Shown piece after piece: positions 1 to 8,309 of a DNA stretch of 64,000 nt. A program made the position numbers and the translations under genes. Under the pieces are notes generated by a model. That model searched no databases. It saw only the letters and a list, made by a program, of their open reading frames with translations, and was not told where the DNA came from. Positions within the stretch are counted from its first letter, which is position 1; every line of letters begins with the position of its first letter. Source of the stretch: Bryobacterales bacterium (GTDB taxonomy: Bacteria; Acidobacteriota; Terriglobia; Bryobacterales; UBA6623); the NCBI GenBank assembly GCA_028819575.1, contig JAPPLB010000141.1, forward strand, positions 1 to 64,000, read 5' to 3'.

Positions 1-51
1 CCTGGCGGTCGTATCGTGTGCTTCGACCGTCGGGTGGTGAGAAATGCAGGT
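1..51 (+). repeat. Interspersed inverted-end element, copy 1 (right end, cut by window edge)
   Basis: The window opens inside the right half of the family: the segment ending in GGGTGGTGAGAAATGCAGG is the same as the right end of the full copies at 5.2, 13.7 and 20.9 kb. The rest of the copy lies outside the window. It sits downstream of the cytochrome c peroxidase gene, which is on the opposite strand. Confidence 0.9.
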
Positions 52-235
52 TAGCCTCTACGAGTAACGATACGGCGCATCAAGCTGCCATTCATCCAGA
101 GACCCTGGAGTCGGTTCCGCCTATAGCAGACAAAGAAGAGCCGCTGCAGCCTTGTTTCGGAAGCGGTGGGTTTGATGGGATGGGTGATGGTGATGGGCCG
201 AACCCATGAAGGCGCGGCCCAAAAGGAAGCGCCGG

Positions 236-1312
236 TTACGGCAACATCGGTTCCGTAATCGTGTACTCGACGTCAAGCGACTTCAAGAACGCCACCAGGT
301 CCGCCTTGTCCTCGTCGGTGAGGTTCGCGTTCTTGGCGTCGGCCAGATTCGTCTCGTCCAACCACTCGTTGGCCTTGCCTCCGGTAGACATCAACTCGAC
401 GGCATCCTCGATCGTAGCCACGCTTCCATCGTGCATATAGGGCGCAGACTTGCTGATGTCGAGCAAGGTCGGCGTCTTGAACGCGCCCGTGTCCTTTTCG
501 TCTCCCGAGACCTTGGCGCGGCCCACATCGGGCGTTTCCGCATCCATGCCGATGCCGACATTGTGGTACTGCAGGTCGGTCAGCAGAAGGCCGTCATGGC
601 AGTTGGTGCACTTGGCCTTCTCACTGAACACAGTCCAACCGCGCTTCGCGTCTTCGCTGATGGCCGAGTCGTCCCCGGCACGGAACCTTACCCAGGCCGA
701 ATCGGCGGCCACGATCGTGCGCATGAACGAAGCGACGGCCTTCGCTACGTTATCCGGCGTGGCGTCCTCGCCAAAGATCGTGTTGAACTGCTCTTTGTAG
801 CCCTCGATCTCGTTCAACTTGGAGCAGATGTCATCCATACTAGGTGCGCCGTCATTGCCGGATGCGCCCATGTTGCCCCCGCTCCAGGCGCCTTGCACCT
901 GTTTCTCGAGCGCACCAGAACGGCCGTCCCAATAAAGCTCCGAGTGGTAGCCGATATTCCAGAGCGTCGGGCTCGATCGCGTCAACGTCTTGTCGAACGC
1001 ACCGATGGCGACCGGCTTGCCGTCGGTCAGGCCGTGTTCCTTGAGGTGGCAGCCATAGCAGGAACGATTGCCGTCACCGCTCAGCCGCTGGTCGTAGTAA
1101 AGCTGTTTGCCGAGCGCAACCTTTTCCGCGGTCATTGGGTTGTCCTCAGGAATCTCCATCTCGGCGTAGCCTTCAAGCTGCGGGAAGGCGGCCTCTTCCG
1201 GTTCGGGCTCTTCGGATGTCGGGACGTCGCAGCCCACGAATCCGATCGCCGCGACCAATACCGCCAAAGCCACCGTCACCATAGGACGATTTTCTTGCCA
1301 AAAGGACAGCAT
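236..1312 (-). CDS. Di-haem cytochrome c peroxidase (MauG/CCP family), lipoprotein
   Basis: A 358-residue secreted c-type cytochrome. Two haem-binding motifs are present, CYGCH near residue 85 and CTNCH near residue 237, in the order and spacing of bacterial di-haem peroxidases, which reduce hydrogen peroxide with electrons from small periplasmic donors; the MauG branch instead performs oxidations. The N-terminus is a hydrophobic stretch ending in a lipobox-like FVGC, so the protein is probably lipid-anchored at the periplasmic face. A conserved SAPYMHDGS stretch in the C-terminal half is typical of the family. It is monocistronic as far as can be seen, with a repeat copy downstream. Family assignment is firm; peroxidase versus other di-haem oxidase activity is not resolved. 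Confidence 0.9.
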   Translation of the reverse strand: MLSFWQENRPMVTVALAVLVAAIGFVGCDVPTSEEPEPEEAAFPQLEGYAEMEIPEDNPMTAEKVALGKQLYYDQRLSGDGNRSCYGCHLKEHGLTDGKPVAIGAFDKTLTRSSPTLWNIGYHSELYWDGRSGALEKQVQGAWSGGNMGASGNDGAPSMDDICSKLNEIEGYKEQFNTIFGEDATPDNVAKAVASFMRTIVAADSAWVRFRAGDDSAISEDAKRGWTVFSEKAKCTNCHDGLLLTDLQYHNVGIGMDAETPDVGRAKVSGDEKDTGAFKTPTLLDISKSAPYMHDGSVATIEDAVELMSTGGKANEWLDETNLADAKNANLTDEDKADLVAFLKSLDVEYTITEPMLP

Positions 1313-1429
1313 GACGTTTCTCCTTTGAGGCTTCTTCGCAGGAAGGCTTCCCGTTCTGAAGCGTAGTTATTGTATCCCCGCGTTTTGGCCCATATCAAGG
1401 GGGAATCCGTGTTTCGAGACTCGTCGTCC

Positions 1430-2887
1430 CTAGCGAAACTCCGCCTTTACCTGCTTGAGCTCCGCCGCCTCCGGCAACTTGCGGTAATAGGGATCGAGAG
1501 GAAAGCATCCCGAGATCATGCCGTTTCGCGGTCCCGTCGTGCAGTCGCTGAATGTACGGCAGACCCGTTTCGTTTCCAGCGAGCCGCTGACAAGAACGTC
1601 CCGCGGCAGCGTCGGATACGACAACACCACTCGACCCAATCCCACCGAATCCGTCCGCCCCGTCCGCACGGCCCATTGCGCCACGTGCGGCAGATACTCC
1701 TGCAGATAAGAGTACGCGGTGCCCACGACCGTCATGCCGGGAAAGCGCTTCTTGATCGCGGCAGCCACCTCGATTTGGCGGGCGCAACCGACAAGCGGGT
1801 CTTCGGGCGGCTGATAGCCGTCGGACGGTGGAAACAGCGCCGGGCGCTGAATGTGCGGGTTGTAGTAGGGGCTGCCGCCGCTCACGTTCAGCATCCGAAT
1901 CCCGAGTTCCTGCAGCAGCGTGACGAACTGCTCCGTCTCGCTCAGGTCGTAGTCCGTCGGATCATCGGCGTCGACCCCGAACCCATAGCGGTAGGCTCCC
2001 GAGAACTGGTCCGGGATGCCCGGTCCGAGCTTCGTTCCCTCGCGCCGGCTCGCATCGGGGTGAAACGGGATCAAATCAAAGGCGCTCATACGGACCGCGA
2101 TCTTGATCTTCTTAGTACTTGATCGGATGCCCTGAACGACTTCGCGCAGGAAACGAGTTCGATTCTCGAACGACCCGCCGTAGGGTCCCGGCCGGGTGTG
2201 GCTGCTGAGGAACTCATGTCCGAGATAACCGTGGCAGTGCTTCACGTCGACAAACATCGCTCCGCACTCCTCGGCGATCTTGCCCGCCGCGATGAAGCGA
2301 TCGATGATGCGCCGGATATCGTCGTCCGTGAGCACCGGATAGTCGTCTCCCAGGCCGAACTTGCGGTCAAGCACCTGGTGGCGGTACAGGATTTTGGGCT
2401 CGGGCTTGTCCTTGCGAAAGGGTTTCGAGAAGCGGCCCGAATGTGTGAGCTGAAAGCCGACGAGCAGATCATCCGTCGACCCGACCTCGATACGGTGCGT
2501 CTCGAGAAGCTCATCGAGAAGTTTCGCCAAGCCGTCTTGCGTCTCTTCACTGATGATCAACTGGTTAGGATTGGCTCGCGAATCGGGCAGAACCGCCATC
2601 GCTTCGCCACCCCAAATCCACTTAGCGCCGCTGCGCCCGAAGTTGCGCCAGCGCCGGCGAACCAGTTCGCTCGGACGCCCGTCGGTTTCTCCGTCCCACC
2701 CCTCCATCGGATGGATCGTGAAACGATTGCCGACCCGAAATCCATCCACCGTCATCGGAGCGGCCAACGGAGACCCCGGGGCCGTCTCGATGGTGTCTTC
2801 GCACTGGATCTTGAGTCCGAGCTTCGCCAAATGCGCACGAAACGATTCGACCGTCTTGAAAGTGGCCACGCGAGGGTAAGAGGACAT
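1430..2887 (-). CDS. NADH:flavin oxidoreductase, old yellow enzyme family
   Basis: About 485 residues. The fold is recognisable from the FMN/active-site elements NRFTIHPMEGWDG near the N-terminus, FVDVKHCHGYLGHEFLS in the middle (the H-x-x-H substrate region) and the C-terminal part with VGLGRVVLSYP. Old-yellow-enzyme relatives use FMN and NAD(P)H to reduce activated C=C bonds or to demethylate or dehydrogenate small substrates. The track ORF starts at 3049, but the extension has no family similarity; MSSYPRVATF at 2887 is a better start and leaves a 146-bp divergent promoter region shared with the phosphotriesterase-like gene. Two cysteines near the C-terminus (CRTFSDCTTG) recall the Fe-S form, but the four-Cys cluster is not complete. 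Confidence 0.85.
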   Translation of the reverse strand: MSSYPRVATFKTVESFRAHLAKLGLKIQCEDTIETAPGSPLAAPMTVDGFRVGNRFTIHPMEGWDGETDGRPSELVRRRWRNFGRSGAKWIWGGEAMAVLPDSRANPNQLIISEETQDGLAKLLDELLETHRIEVGSTDDLLVGFQLTHSGRFSKPFRKDKPEPKILYRHQVLDRKFGLGDDYPVLTDDDIRRIIDRFIAAGKIAEECGAMFVDVKHCHGYLGHEFLSSHTRPGPYGGSFENRTRFLREVVQGIRSSTKKIKIAVRMSAFDLIPFHPDASRREGTKLGPGIPDQFSGAYRYGFGVDADDPTDYDLSETEQFVTLLQELGIRMLNVSGGSPYYNPHIQRPALFPPSDGYQPPEDPLVGCARQIEVAAAIKKRFPGMTVVGTAYSYLQEYLPHVAQWAVRTGRTDSVGLGRVVLSYPTLPRDVLVSGSLETKRVCRTFSDCTTGPRNGMISGCFPLDPYYRKLPEAAELKQVKAEFR

Positions 2888-3033
2888 GCGGGTTGAGTCA
2901 CCAGTATAGGTTGAGCGGAGCGGCGCGCTCTCTGGCGCGGACTGAAGAAAGCCCATCGCTGCCAGACGGCGCGGCCTGCGCGCGGCCGGAGCGCCGCCGG
3001 GTTTTACTTTGATACGCTTTTGCTGAACAACCC

Positions 3034-4083
3034 GTGGCGACGGACACACAAGGGAAGATCCTGACCGTAACCGGTCCGATCGAACCGGCAGATCTGGGCA
3101 AGACCCTCATTCACGAGCACCTTTTCTTCGACCTGAGCTGCTACTTCCGTCCGCCGGAAGATGAGCGCGGCAAGAGCCTTGCCGACGAGCCGCTGCAGTT
3201 GTCGAATCTGGGCTGGGTACGGCAGAACATCATGAGCTCACGGCCCAACCTGGTGATGGACGATGCCGGCGTCGTGGAAGCCGAAGTGGGGAAGTTTCAG
3301 GACCTCGGCGGCTCAGCCCTGGTGGACCAGACCATTCGAGGCATTGCTCCAAACCCGCAAGGGCTGGCACGGGTCTCCGCTCGCACCGGCGTCCGGATCG
3401 TTGCCGGCAACGGCTATTACATTCATCCCTCGCACCCTCCGGACATGGATGACAAGACCATTGCGGATATCCGTACCGAAATCATCCGCAACGTGACCGA
3501 GGGCATCGACGGCAGCGGCATTCGGTCCGGCCTGATTGGCGAGATTGGGGCATGTTGGCCGCTTCATCCGAATGAAGAGAAGTGCATCCGGGCATCCGCG
3601 CAGGCGCATCGGGAAACCGGAGCGCCCATCTCGATTCACCCCGGTCACAGTGTCGACTCGCCGCCAACGATACTGGACATTCTCGAGGCGGAGGGAGTCG
3701 CCCCCAGCCGCGTCATGATGAGCCACATCGAAAACAGGAACCGTGACGAGATCGACCTCTATCGCAGGCTTGCCGACCGCGGATGCAACCTCAGCTTCGA
3801 TTCTTTCGGCCGGGACATCTACTTCGCATACGCGGGCCGCCATCACCCTTCGGATGACATTCGAGTCAACGTCATCTCCGAGCTGGTGCAGCAGGGGTAC
3901 GTCGGCCAGATCTACGTCGCACAAGACTGCAGCTTCAAATCGGACCTGGCCACGTACGGCGGGTATGGGTACGGTCATGTTCTCGAAAATATCGTCCCCC
4001 GTCTGAAGGCGCGAGACGTCTCCGACGATGATCTCGACAAGATCCTGGTCGAGAATCCCAGACGTTTTCTGACGATGCAGTAA
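3034..4083 (+). CDS. Phosphotriesterase-family (amidohydrolase superfamily) hydrolase
   Basis: A 349-residue metal-dependent hydrolase. The metal-site residues of the family are visible in order: HxH in TLIHEHLF (about residue 28), Glu in IGEIGACW in place of the carboxylated Lys, His in SIHPG, His in MMSHIENR and Asp in AQDCSF. Such proteins hydrolyse lactones, phosphoesters or related bonds; the substrate cannot be read from sequence. The start is a GTG with no strong Shine-Dalgarno. It is divergent from the old-yellow-enzyme gene and is followed 142 bp later by an HpcH/HpaI aldolase in the same direction, which suggests a catabolic group for one compound (inference). Confidence 0.88.
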   Translation: MATDTQGKILTVTGPIEPADLGKTLIHEHLFFDLSCYFRPPEDERGKSLADEPLQLSNLGWVRQNIMSSRPNLVMDDAGVVEAEVGKFQDLGGSALVDQTIRGIAPNPQGLARVSARTGVRIVAGNGYYIHPSHPPDMDDKTIADIRTEIIRNVTEGIDGSGIRSGLIGEIGACWPLHPNEEKCIRASAQAHRETGAPISIHPGHSVDSPPTILDILEAEGVAPSRVMMSHIENRNRDEIDLYRRLADRGCNLSFDSFGRDIYFAYAGRHHPSDDIRVNVISELVQQGYVGQIYVAQDCSFKSDLATYGGYGYGHVLENIVPRLKARDVSDDDLDKILVENPRRFLTMQ

Positions 4084-4225
4084 CCGGAAATCTCATGTCG
4101 CGGCCGTCGCGAGCTCGATCCGCCAAACTCTTTCGGCGCAACTCACCGTGCCTGCCCGGCGGTGGGGTGCCGACAAAGTAGGTCGAACCACAAACCGTTT
4201 TTTCGCTCGTGGGAGCTGACACGAC

Positions 4226-5029
4226 ATGCCTGATTTTGTAAATCCCTTGAAAGAGAGACTCGCCGCCGGTGATCCTGTGCTCGGGAGCTGGATCTGGTTC
4301 ACCGACCCTTGCTCCGCCGAAATGATGGCGCAGGCCGGGTTCGATTGGCTGCTGATCGACTTGGAGCACAGTCACATCGGCCCGGCGTCATTGCGCAACA
4401 TCATCATGGCCGTCGATCGTTACGAGTGCGCCCCGATCGTGCGCACCAAGGTGGGTGATATCGACTCGATCAAAGTGTCGCTCGATGCGGGTGCGATGGG
4501 CGTGATCATCCCCCAGATCAATACTCCCGAGGAAGCGCAGTGGGCCGTCACGCACACCAAGTACGCGCCGCTGGGCAAGCGGGGCATCGGGGCCATGCGC
4601 GCAACGTCCTACGGAACTCGCTGGGACGAGTACCTGAGTCAAGCAAACGAACAGATCCTGACGATCGTGCAAATCGAGGACAGGCAGGCGGTCGACAACC
4701 TTCCTCACATCCTGAGCACACCCGGACTGGACGGTATCTTTGTCGGCGCATTCGACCTCTCCCAATCGATGGGGATTCTGCCCGGCCAAACCGATCCGAG
4801 GCTGGATGCAACCATAGATCAGGTGATCGACGCGGCCCGCTCCCGAGATCTGATCGTCGGGGCCTGCGTGACCTGGGACAACGTTGACTCTCTGGTTTCG
4901 AAAGGCGTAACGCTGCCGATCATCGGAGCGGACGTTGAATTCATGTTCGAGACGGCTCGCGCCTGCACGAAAAAGTGGCGAAAAGCCCGAGAAAAGGTGT
5001 CCGTCCAGGCCGCCGGCTCCCACGAGTGA
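4226..5029 (+). CDS. HpcH/HpaI-family aldolase (2-oxo-acid aldolase)
   Basis: 267 residues with the class II HpcH/HpaI signature: GFDWLLIDLEHS near residue 40 (catalytic His), the metal ligands Glu in IVQIEDRQAV and Asp in FVGAFDLSQS, and MGVIIPQIN. These enzymes cleave or form 4-hydroxy-2-oxo acids to pyruvate plus an aldehyde, with a divalent metal. It is probably co-transcribed with the upstream phosphotriesterase-like gene, so a lactone or ester opening followed by aldol cleavage is a plausible route (inference). The gene ends shortly before an SDR remnant on the other strand. Confidence 0.88.
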   Translation: MPDFVNPLKERLAAGDPVLGSWIWFTDPCSAEMMAQAGFDWLLIDLEHSHIGPASLRNIIMAVDRYECAPIVRTKVGDIDSIKVSLDAGAMGVIIPQINTPEEAQWAVTHTKYAPLGKRGIGAMRATSYGTRWDEYLSQANEQILTIVQIEDRQAVDNLPHILSTPGLDGIFVGAFDLSQSMGILPGQTDPRLDATIDQVIDAARSRDLIVGACVTWDNVDSLVSKGVTLPIIGADVEFMFETARACTKKWRKAREKVSVQAAGSHE

Positions 5030-5042
5030 GGCGGTCGCGTCA

Positions 5043-5480
5043 TCAGCTCATTATCAGCCCGCCGCCGATGTTCAGGGCCTGACCCGTGATGTTGCCGTTG
5101 CAGTCACCGCCAGAAACGAGACGAGTTCCGGCGCCACGAGGGCTCGATGATCTTCGCGAGCGGAAACTCCGCCAGTAAGCCGCAGCGCGGAACTCATCCG
5201 GAGGAACGCCGGCTTCTGACCTGCATTTCTCACCACGTGGCGAGGCGAAGTGCGTGAGAGGGCTGTCAGGACGAGGCGCGAGCCGCTTGGCGCGCGCAGG
5301 CGTACTTGAACAGTACGTTGAGCACGGCAAGCAAGCGCAACGAAGTCATGGCGGTCCTATCGCGTGCTTCGACCGTCGGGTGGTGAGAAATGCAGGCTGG
5401 AGCATCCTCTTGAAGACCTTGCCGCGCCATCTCGGTGCCGGTCCAGCCGGGACAGACGGCGTTGACGGTGATGAGACGGG
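5043..5480 (-). pseudogene. Short-chain dehydrogenase/reductase remnant, frameshifted and interrupted by a repeat
   Basis: On the minus strand, 5480-5399 encodes an SDR piece (APRLITVNAVCPGWTGTEMA), and the very C-terminus NITGQALNIGGGLIMS is encoded at 5090-5043. Between them lies a complete 180-bp repeat copy, then sequence in which typical SDR stretches occur in different frames: FPLAKIIEP, then VAPELVSFLA, then GGDCNGNITG. At least two frameshifts are therefore needed. The 5' part, with the nucleotide-binding glycine motif and YxxxK, is missing; the stop of the LolD-like gene lies just upstream. This is a dead 3' fragment, not a small gene; the 95-residue ORF in the track is a shadow of it. 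Confidence 0.85.
5219..5398 (+). repeat. Interspersed inverted-end element, copy 2 (complete, 180 bp)
   Basis: A full reference copy. It starts ACCTGCATTTCTCACCAC and ends GTGGTGAGAAATGCAGGCT, nearly perfect inverted termini of about 19 bp. In the middle is a perfect internal hairpin, CGTACT-TGAAC-AGTACG. Other shared blocks are GAAGTGCGTGAGAGGG, GAGCCGCTTGGCGCGCGCAGG and GTGCTTCGACCGTCGGGTGG. It lies inside the decayed SDR gene. Confidence 0.95.
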
Positions 5481-5513
5481 GCGCCGGGGCAGTCGGTGGC
5501 GGCAGGCGCGGTC

Positions 5514-6206
5514 TCAGTTCGCCGCCAACACCAGCTTGCCGTCGGTAAGTTCGGCGCGTTGGGGAAACCGCCGCGCCAGATCGAGACTGTGGGTCACGGT
5601 AATGAGGATGGTGTTCTCCTCCCCGTGGAGCTCGAGCAGCAAGTCCGCGACGGCTTCGGCCGTTTGGCGATCGAGATTGCCCGTCGGCTCGTCGGCAAGA
5701 ATCAGCGGGGCCTTGTTGACCAGCGCCCGAGCGATGGCGACGCGTTGACGCTCGCCGCCGGACAACTCCGCAGGGCGATGCTCCATGCGACCGCTCAACC
5801 CAACGCGATCCAGCAGCTTGAGCGCCCGCTGCTCGGACTCAGCCGGACTTTGCGCCGAACTGGGCGCCATCGTCGGGATCAGCACGTTCTCGAGAGCCGT
5901 GCACTGCGGTAACAGGTGATGCTCCTGGAAAATGAAACCGACTTGTTCATTGCGGAACGACGCCAAGTCCGTCTCGTCGAGCGCGAAAGGGTCCTGGAAT
6001 CCGACCGACAGGGAGCCGGCGGTGGGAGTCTCGAGTGTCCCGAGCATGTAGAGCAGAGTGCTCTTGCCTGAACCCGAGGGCCCCATGATCGCAAGGGCAT
6101 CACTGCGCTTCAACTCGAACGAGACGCCGCCAATGACGACGAGCGGATCGCCGGGAGTGGAGTACTCCTTTCGGAGATCACTTACTACCAGGTGCGCTTC
6201 TGTCAT
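5514..6206 (-). CDS. ABC transporter ATP-binding protein, LolD/MacB type
   Basis: A 230-residue ATPase subunit. Walker A GPSGSGKS (about residue 40), signature LSGGERQRVAIARAL and Walker B LILADEPTGNLD are all intact. The LDRVGLSGR and EPTGNLD contexts are those of the LolD/MacB group, which works with FtsX-like permeases in lipoprotein release or efflux. No permease gene is found nearby: an SDR remnant lies downstream, and a thioesterase lies 183 bp upstream with non-coding sequence between. It is an orphan subunit here and must pair with a permease elsewhere, or has lost it. Confidence 0.9.
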   Translation of the reverse strand: MTEAHLVVSDLRKEYSTPGDPLVVIGGVSFELKRSDALAIMGPSGSGKSTLLYMLGTLETPTAGSLSVGFQDPFALDETDLASFRNEQVGFIFQEHHLLPQCTALENVLIPTMAPSSAQSPAESEQRALKLLDRVGLSGRMEHRPAELSGGERQRVAIARALVNKAPLILADEPTGNLDRQTAEAVADLLLELHGEENTILITVTHSLDLARRFPQRAELTDGKLVLAAN

Positions 6207-6389
6207 CGACCGATCAGTTCCGGAATCAGGATCAATGCTGTGCCTCAGGGCTTTCCGAGTGTCTTCTCAGCGGCTCCGGGGTTGCTCTCGAAGAGCGTCC
6301 GTACTCCAGATGAGCCTCCGGGTCGCCATGACCGCTGCTCCCTCTGACAACCTAACAAGGCGTTCACGCACACGACAAGCCTGGCCGGG

Positions 6390-6824
6390 TCATTCTGATA
6401 CTTCCGCGAACGGGGCAACCTGCAACGCCTCGTCGATCACCGGCGGGATCGGCGTTGACTGCATGACGCCGTCGGGGGTCTTGCTGACACAGGCGATGAC
6501 AAGACGCCCGTGAGCGACTTCTTCCCCGTCGTGGTTGTAAGCAATTTCGTAGTGGATCGAGGACCGTCCCTTTTTGACGACCCAAATGTGAATGTCGAGC
6601 TCATCTCCAAAGCTGACGGTCTTTTTGAAGTCGCACTGTGCGGAAACGCGCGGCCTCCAGATGTTGTGCTTGTGGGCGAACTTGAGCGGGTCGAGATCGA
6701 GCGAGGAAAGGAACTCGATCTCCACCTCTTCCATGTAGCGGAAATAGTTCGTGAAGTGGATGATCCCGGCCATGTCCGTGTCCTGCCAATAGACCTTGCG
6801 TCGATAGTGGTATTCGTACGCCAT
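6390..6824 (-). CDS. Acyl-CoA thioesterase, 4-hydroxybenzoyl-CoA thioesterase (YbgC-like) family
   Basis: 144 residues with a single hot-dog fold. The type I active-site motif is clear near residue 16: DTDMAGIIHFTNYFRYMEE (catalytic Asp, then G-x-x-H and the Y-x-x-x-x-E helix). The family hydrolyses acyl-CoA or aryl-CoA thioesters; YbgC-type members are often linked with envelope phospholipid metabolism, others with aromatic catabolism. It is transcribed toward the LolD-like gene. A repeat copy begins 9 bp upstream of the start codon, so its promoter must lie in or beyond the element. Confidence 0.87.
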   Translation of the reverse strand: MAYEYHYRRKVYWQDTDMAGIIHFTNYFRYMEEVEIEFLSSLDLDPLKFAHKHNIWRPRVSAQCDFKKTVSFGDELDIHIWVVKKGRSSIHYEIAYNHDGEEVAHGRLVIACVSKTPDGVMQSTPIPPVIDEALQVAPFAEVSE

Positions 6825-6832
6825 GATGGGCT

Positions 6833-7003
6833 AGCCTGTATTTCTCACCATGTGGCGAGGCGAAGTGCGTGAGAGGGCCGTCAGGCATTTCTTCTGGAGC
6901 GAATCAGGTTCCCACCAATGATTTTCACGAATCACGAGACACGAAACACGAATCACGGCTTTTTTCGCGTGCTTCGACCGTCGGGTGGTGAGAAATGCAG
7001 GCT
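6833..7003 (+). repeat. Interspersed inverted-end element, copy 3 (variant middle)
   Basis: Both ends are typical (CTAGCCTGTATTTCTCACCA and GGTGAGAAATGCAGGCTAG) and both are flanked by TA. The normal centre is replaced after GGCCGTCAGG by unrelated sequence carrying the second module, CGAATCACGAGACACGAAAC and following bases. The right end contributes the stop codon of the downstream minus-strand glycosyltransferase gene. Confidence 0.92.
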
Positions 7004-8309
7004 AGAGTCTCCTTTCTCGATACGGCGTCAGGTTTTCGTACAGGGTCAGCATTTGCCCGGCCATACGTTTGCTATGAAAATAATCTTGAACCTTGCGCCG
7101 GCCAAGGGTGCCCATCTCCTCGGCCATCTCCGGGGAGGTCATGAGCATCTCGAGGTTCTTCGCCAGGTCAGCCGCGTCTCCCGGCTCGCACAGTAGTCCG
7201 CCTCCGGTAGCGTCGATCAACTCGGGGAAGACCCCGATGCGCGGCTGAACCACCGGCACCCCGCAAGCCCACGCTTCCATCACATAGAGGCCCTTGGGAG
7301 CTCCGTAGGAAGTGGGCACGGACAGTACATCAAGTCCGTTGAGAAAAGCGATTTTCTGCTCGCGGTCAACTTCGCCGACATACTCGAAGTCCTCAGCGAA
7401 GCCTGCGTCTTGCACCTGTCGTTCAACGTCGGCGAGAAAGGATCGATGCTCGGGACTGAGCCAACCCGCCACCCGGAGCCGGATGCGCGGCCTTCCGAAG
7501 GTGTTCATGGCTCGCAGCTTGGCCACCGCATTCGCCAGTGTCCGCAGGCCCTTCTCGGGAGCGACCCGCGCAAGATACCCCACCACGAACTCGTCGACGG
7601 CGCGCCGTTGCCGACCGGCGTAACCCACCAAATCAATGCCGGAGTGGACAACCGGAACCTTGTCGGGATGAACCGCGAGGTGCCCCGCCATCTCTTCGGC
7701 GTGAGCGCGGCTGGGCGAGACAAACACATCCATCGATGCTGCCAGCTCGGGCAAAAGGGCAAAGGCCCTCTCGCGGTAGGGAGACGGCATGCTCGACAGG
7801 AACAAGTCTTCGCCTTGCAGAGAACAAACGACCGCCGAGCGCAAGCGCTTCTTGAGCATCGGTGCGACCCCGGCGAGCATCGAGTTCGTGATGTGAACCA
7901 CGTCCGGCTGCCAGGCCGCTAGCGAGTCCACGAGCGGATCGAACTCCCGCCGGTACGGTCCGGTTTCTCCTTCCAACACGCCAACGGTCATCGCACCGAG
8001 CTCTTCCGGGCGAGTGCTAACGGCGAAGCGGGAGATCCACCGCAGCAGCTCAGGCCGGTCCAGAAAGCCGCTGAGCGGCCGCGGAACAAAACGGAGTGCC
8101 GGCAATACCTGTTGCAGGTAGATTTTCAAACCCCCAAGGAACACCCGCCTCGAACTCACGTCCTGCTCGTCCGTGCGGATCGGGGTGTAAGTGGGAATCA
8201 ATTGGACCTCGTGGCCCAGGTCGATCAGGGCCCGCGCCAACGTGTTGTCCCGCAGGCAGTTGCCGCAGATCGTACCGCCGGCTCCCGCGGTAATGTAGGC
8301 GATCTTCAC
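7002..8309 (-). CDS. Glycosyltransferase family 4 (GT-B fold)
   Basis: 435 residues. The N-terminal domain starts MKIAYITAGAGGTICGN, the nucleotide-binding core contains VVGYLARVAPEKGL (about residue 243), and the C-terminal acidic motif VMEAWACGVPVVQPRIGVFPELI matches the E-x7-E retaining GT4 pattern. The enzyme probably transfers a nucleotide-activated sugar to an envelope or storage glycan; the acceptor is unknown. It is the last gene of an operon with 4-bp ATGA overlaps (DUF3311, symporter, this gene). The TAG stop is formed with the last bases of a repeat copy, so the C-terminus may have been cut or capped by the insertion; ERRL is a plausible but unverified natural end. Confidence 0.88.
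   Translation of the reverse strand: MKIAYITAGAGGTICGNCLRDNTLARALIDLGHEVQLIPTYTPIRTDEQDVSSRRVFLGGLKIYLQQVLPALRFVPRPLSGFLDRPELLRWISRFAVSTRPEELGAMTVGVLEGETGPYRREFDPLVDSLAAWQPDVVHITNSMLAGVAPMLKKRLRSAVVCSLQGEDLFLSSMPSPYRERAFALLPELAASMDVFVSPSRAHAEEMAGHLAVHPDKVPVVHSGIDLVGYAGRQRRAVDEFVVGYLARVAPEKGLRTLANAVAKLRAMNTFGRPRIRLRVAGWLSPEHRSFLADVERQVQDAGFAEDFEYVGEVDREQKIAFLNGLDVLSVPTSYGAPKGLYVMEAWACGVPVVQPRIGVFPELIDATGGGLLCEPGDAADLAKNLEMLMTSPEMAEEMGTLGRRKVQDYFHSKRMAGQMLTLYENLTPYRERRL

Noticed and set aside
206-1366. 386-residue plus-strand ORF
   Set aside because: Shadow of the di-haem peroxidase on the opposite strand; Arg/Leu/Val-rich, no family motif.
6207-6389. Possible permease C-terminus between the thioesterase and the LolD-like ATPase
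   Set aside because: Only a short open stretch (LILIPELIGR) overlapping the ATPase start; stops nearby and no FtsX motif.
6918-7196. 92-residue ORF beginning MIFTNHETRNTNHGFF
   Set aside because: Translation of the repeat's nested module and right end; not a gene.
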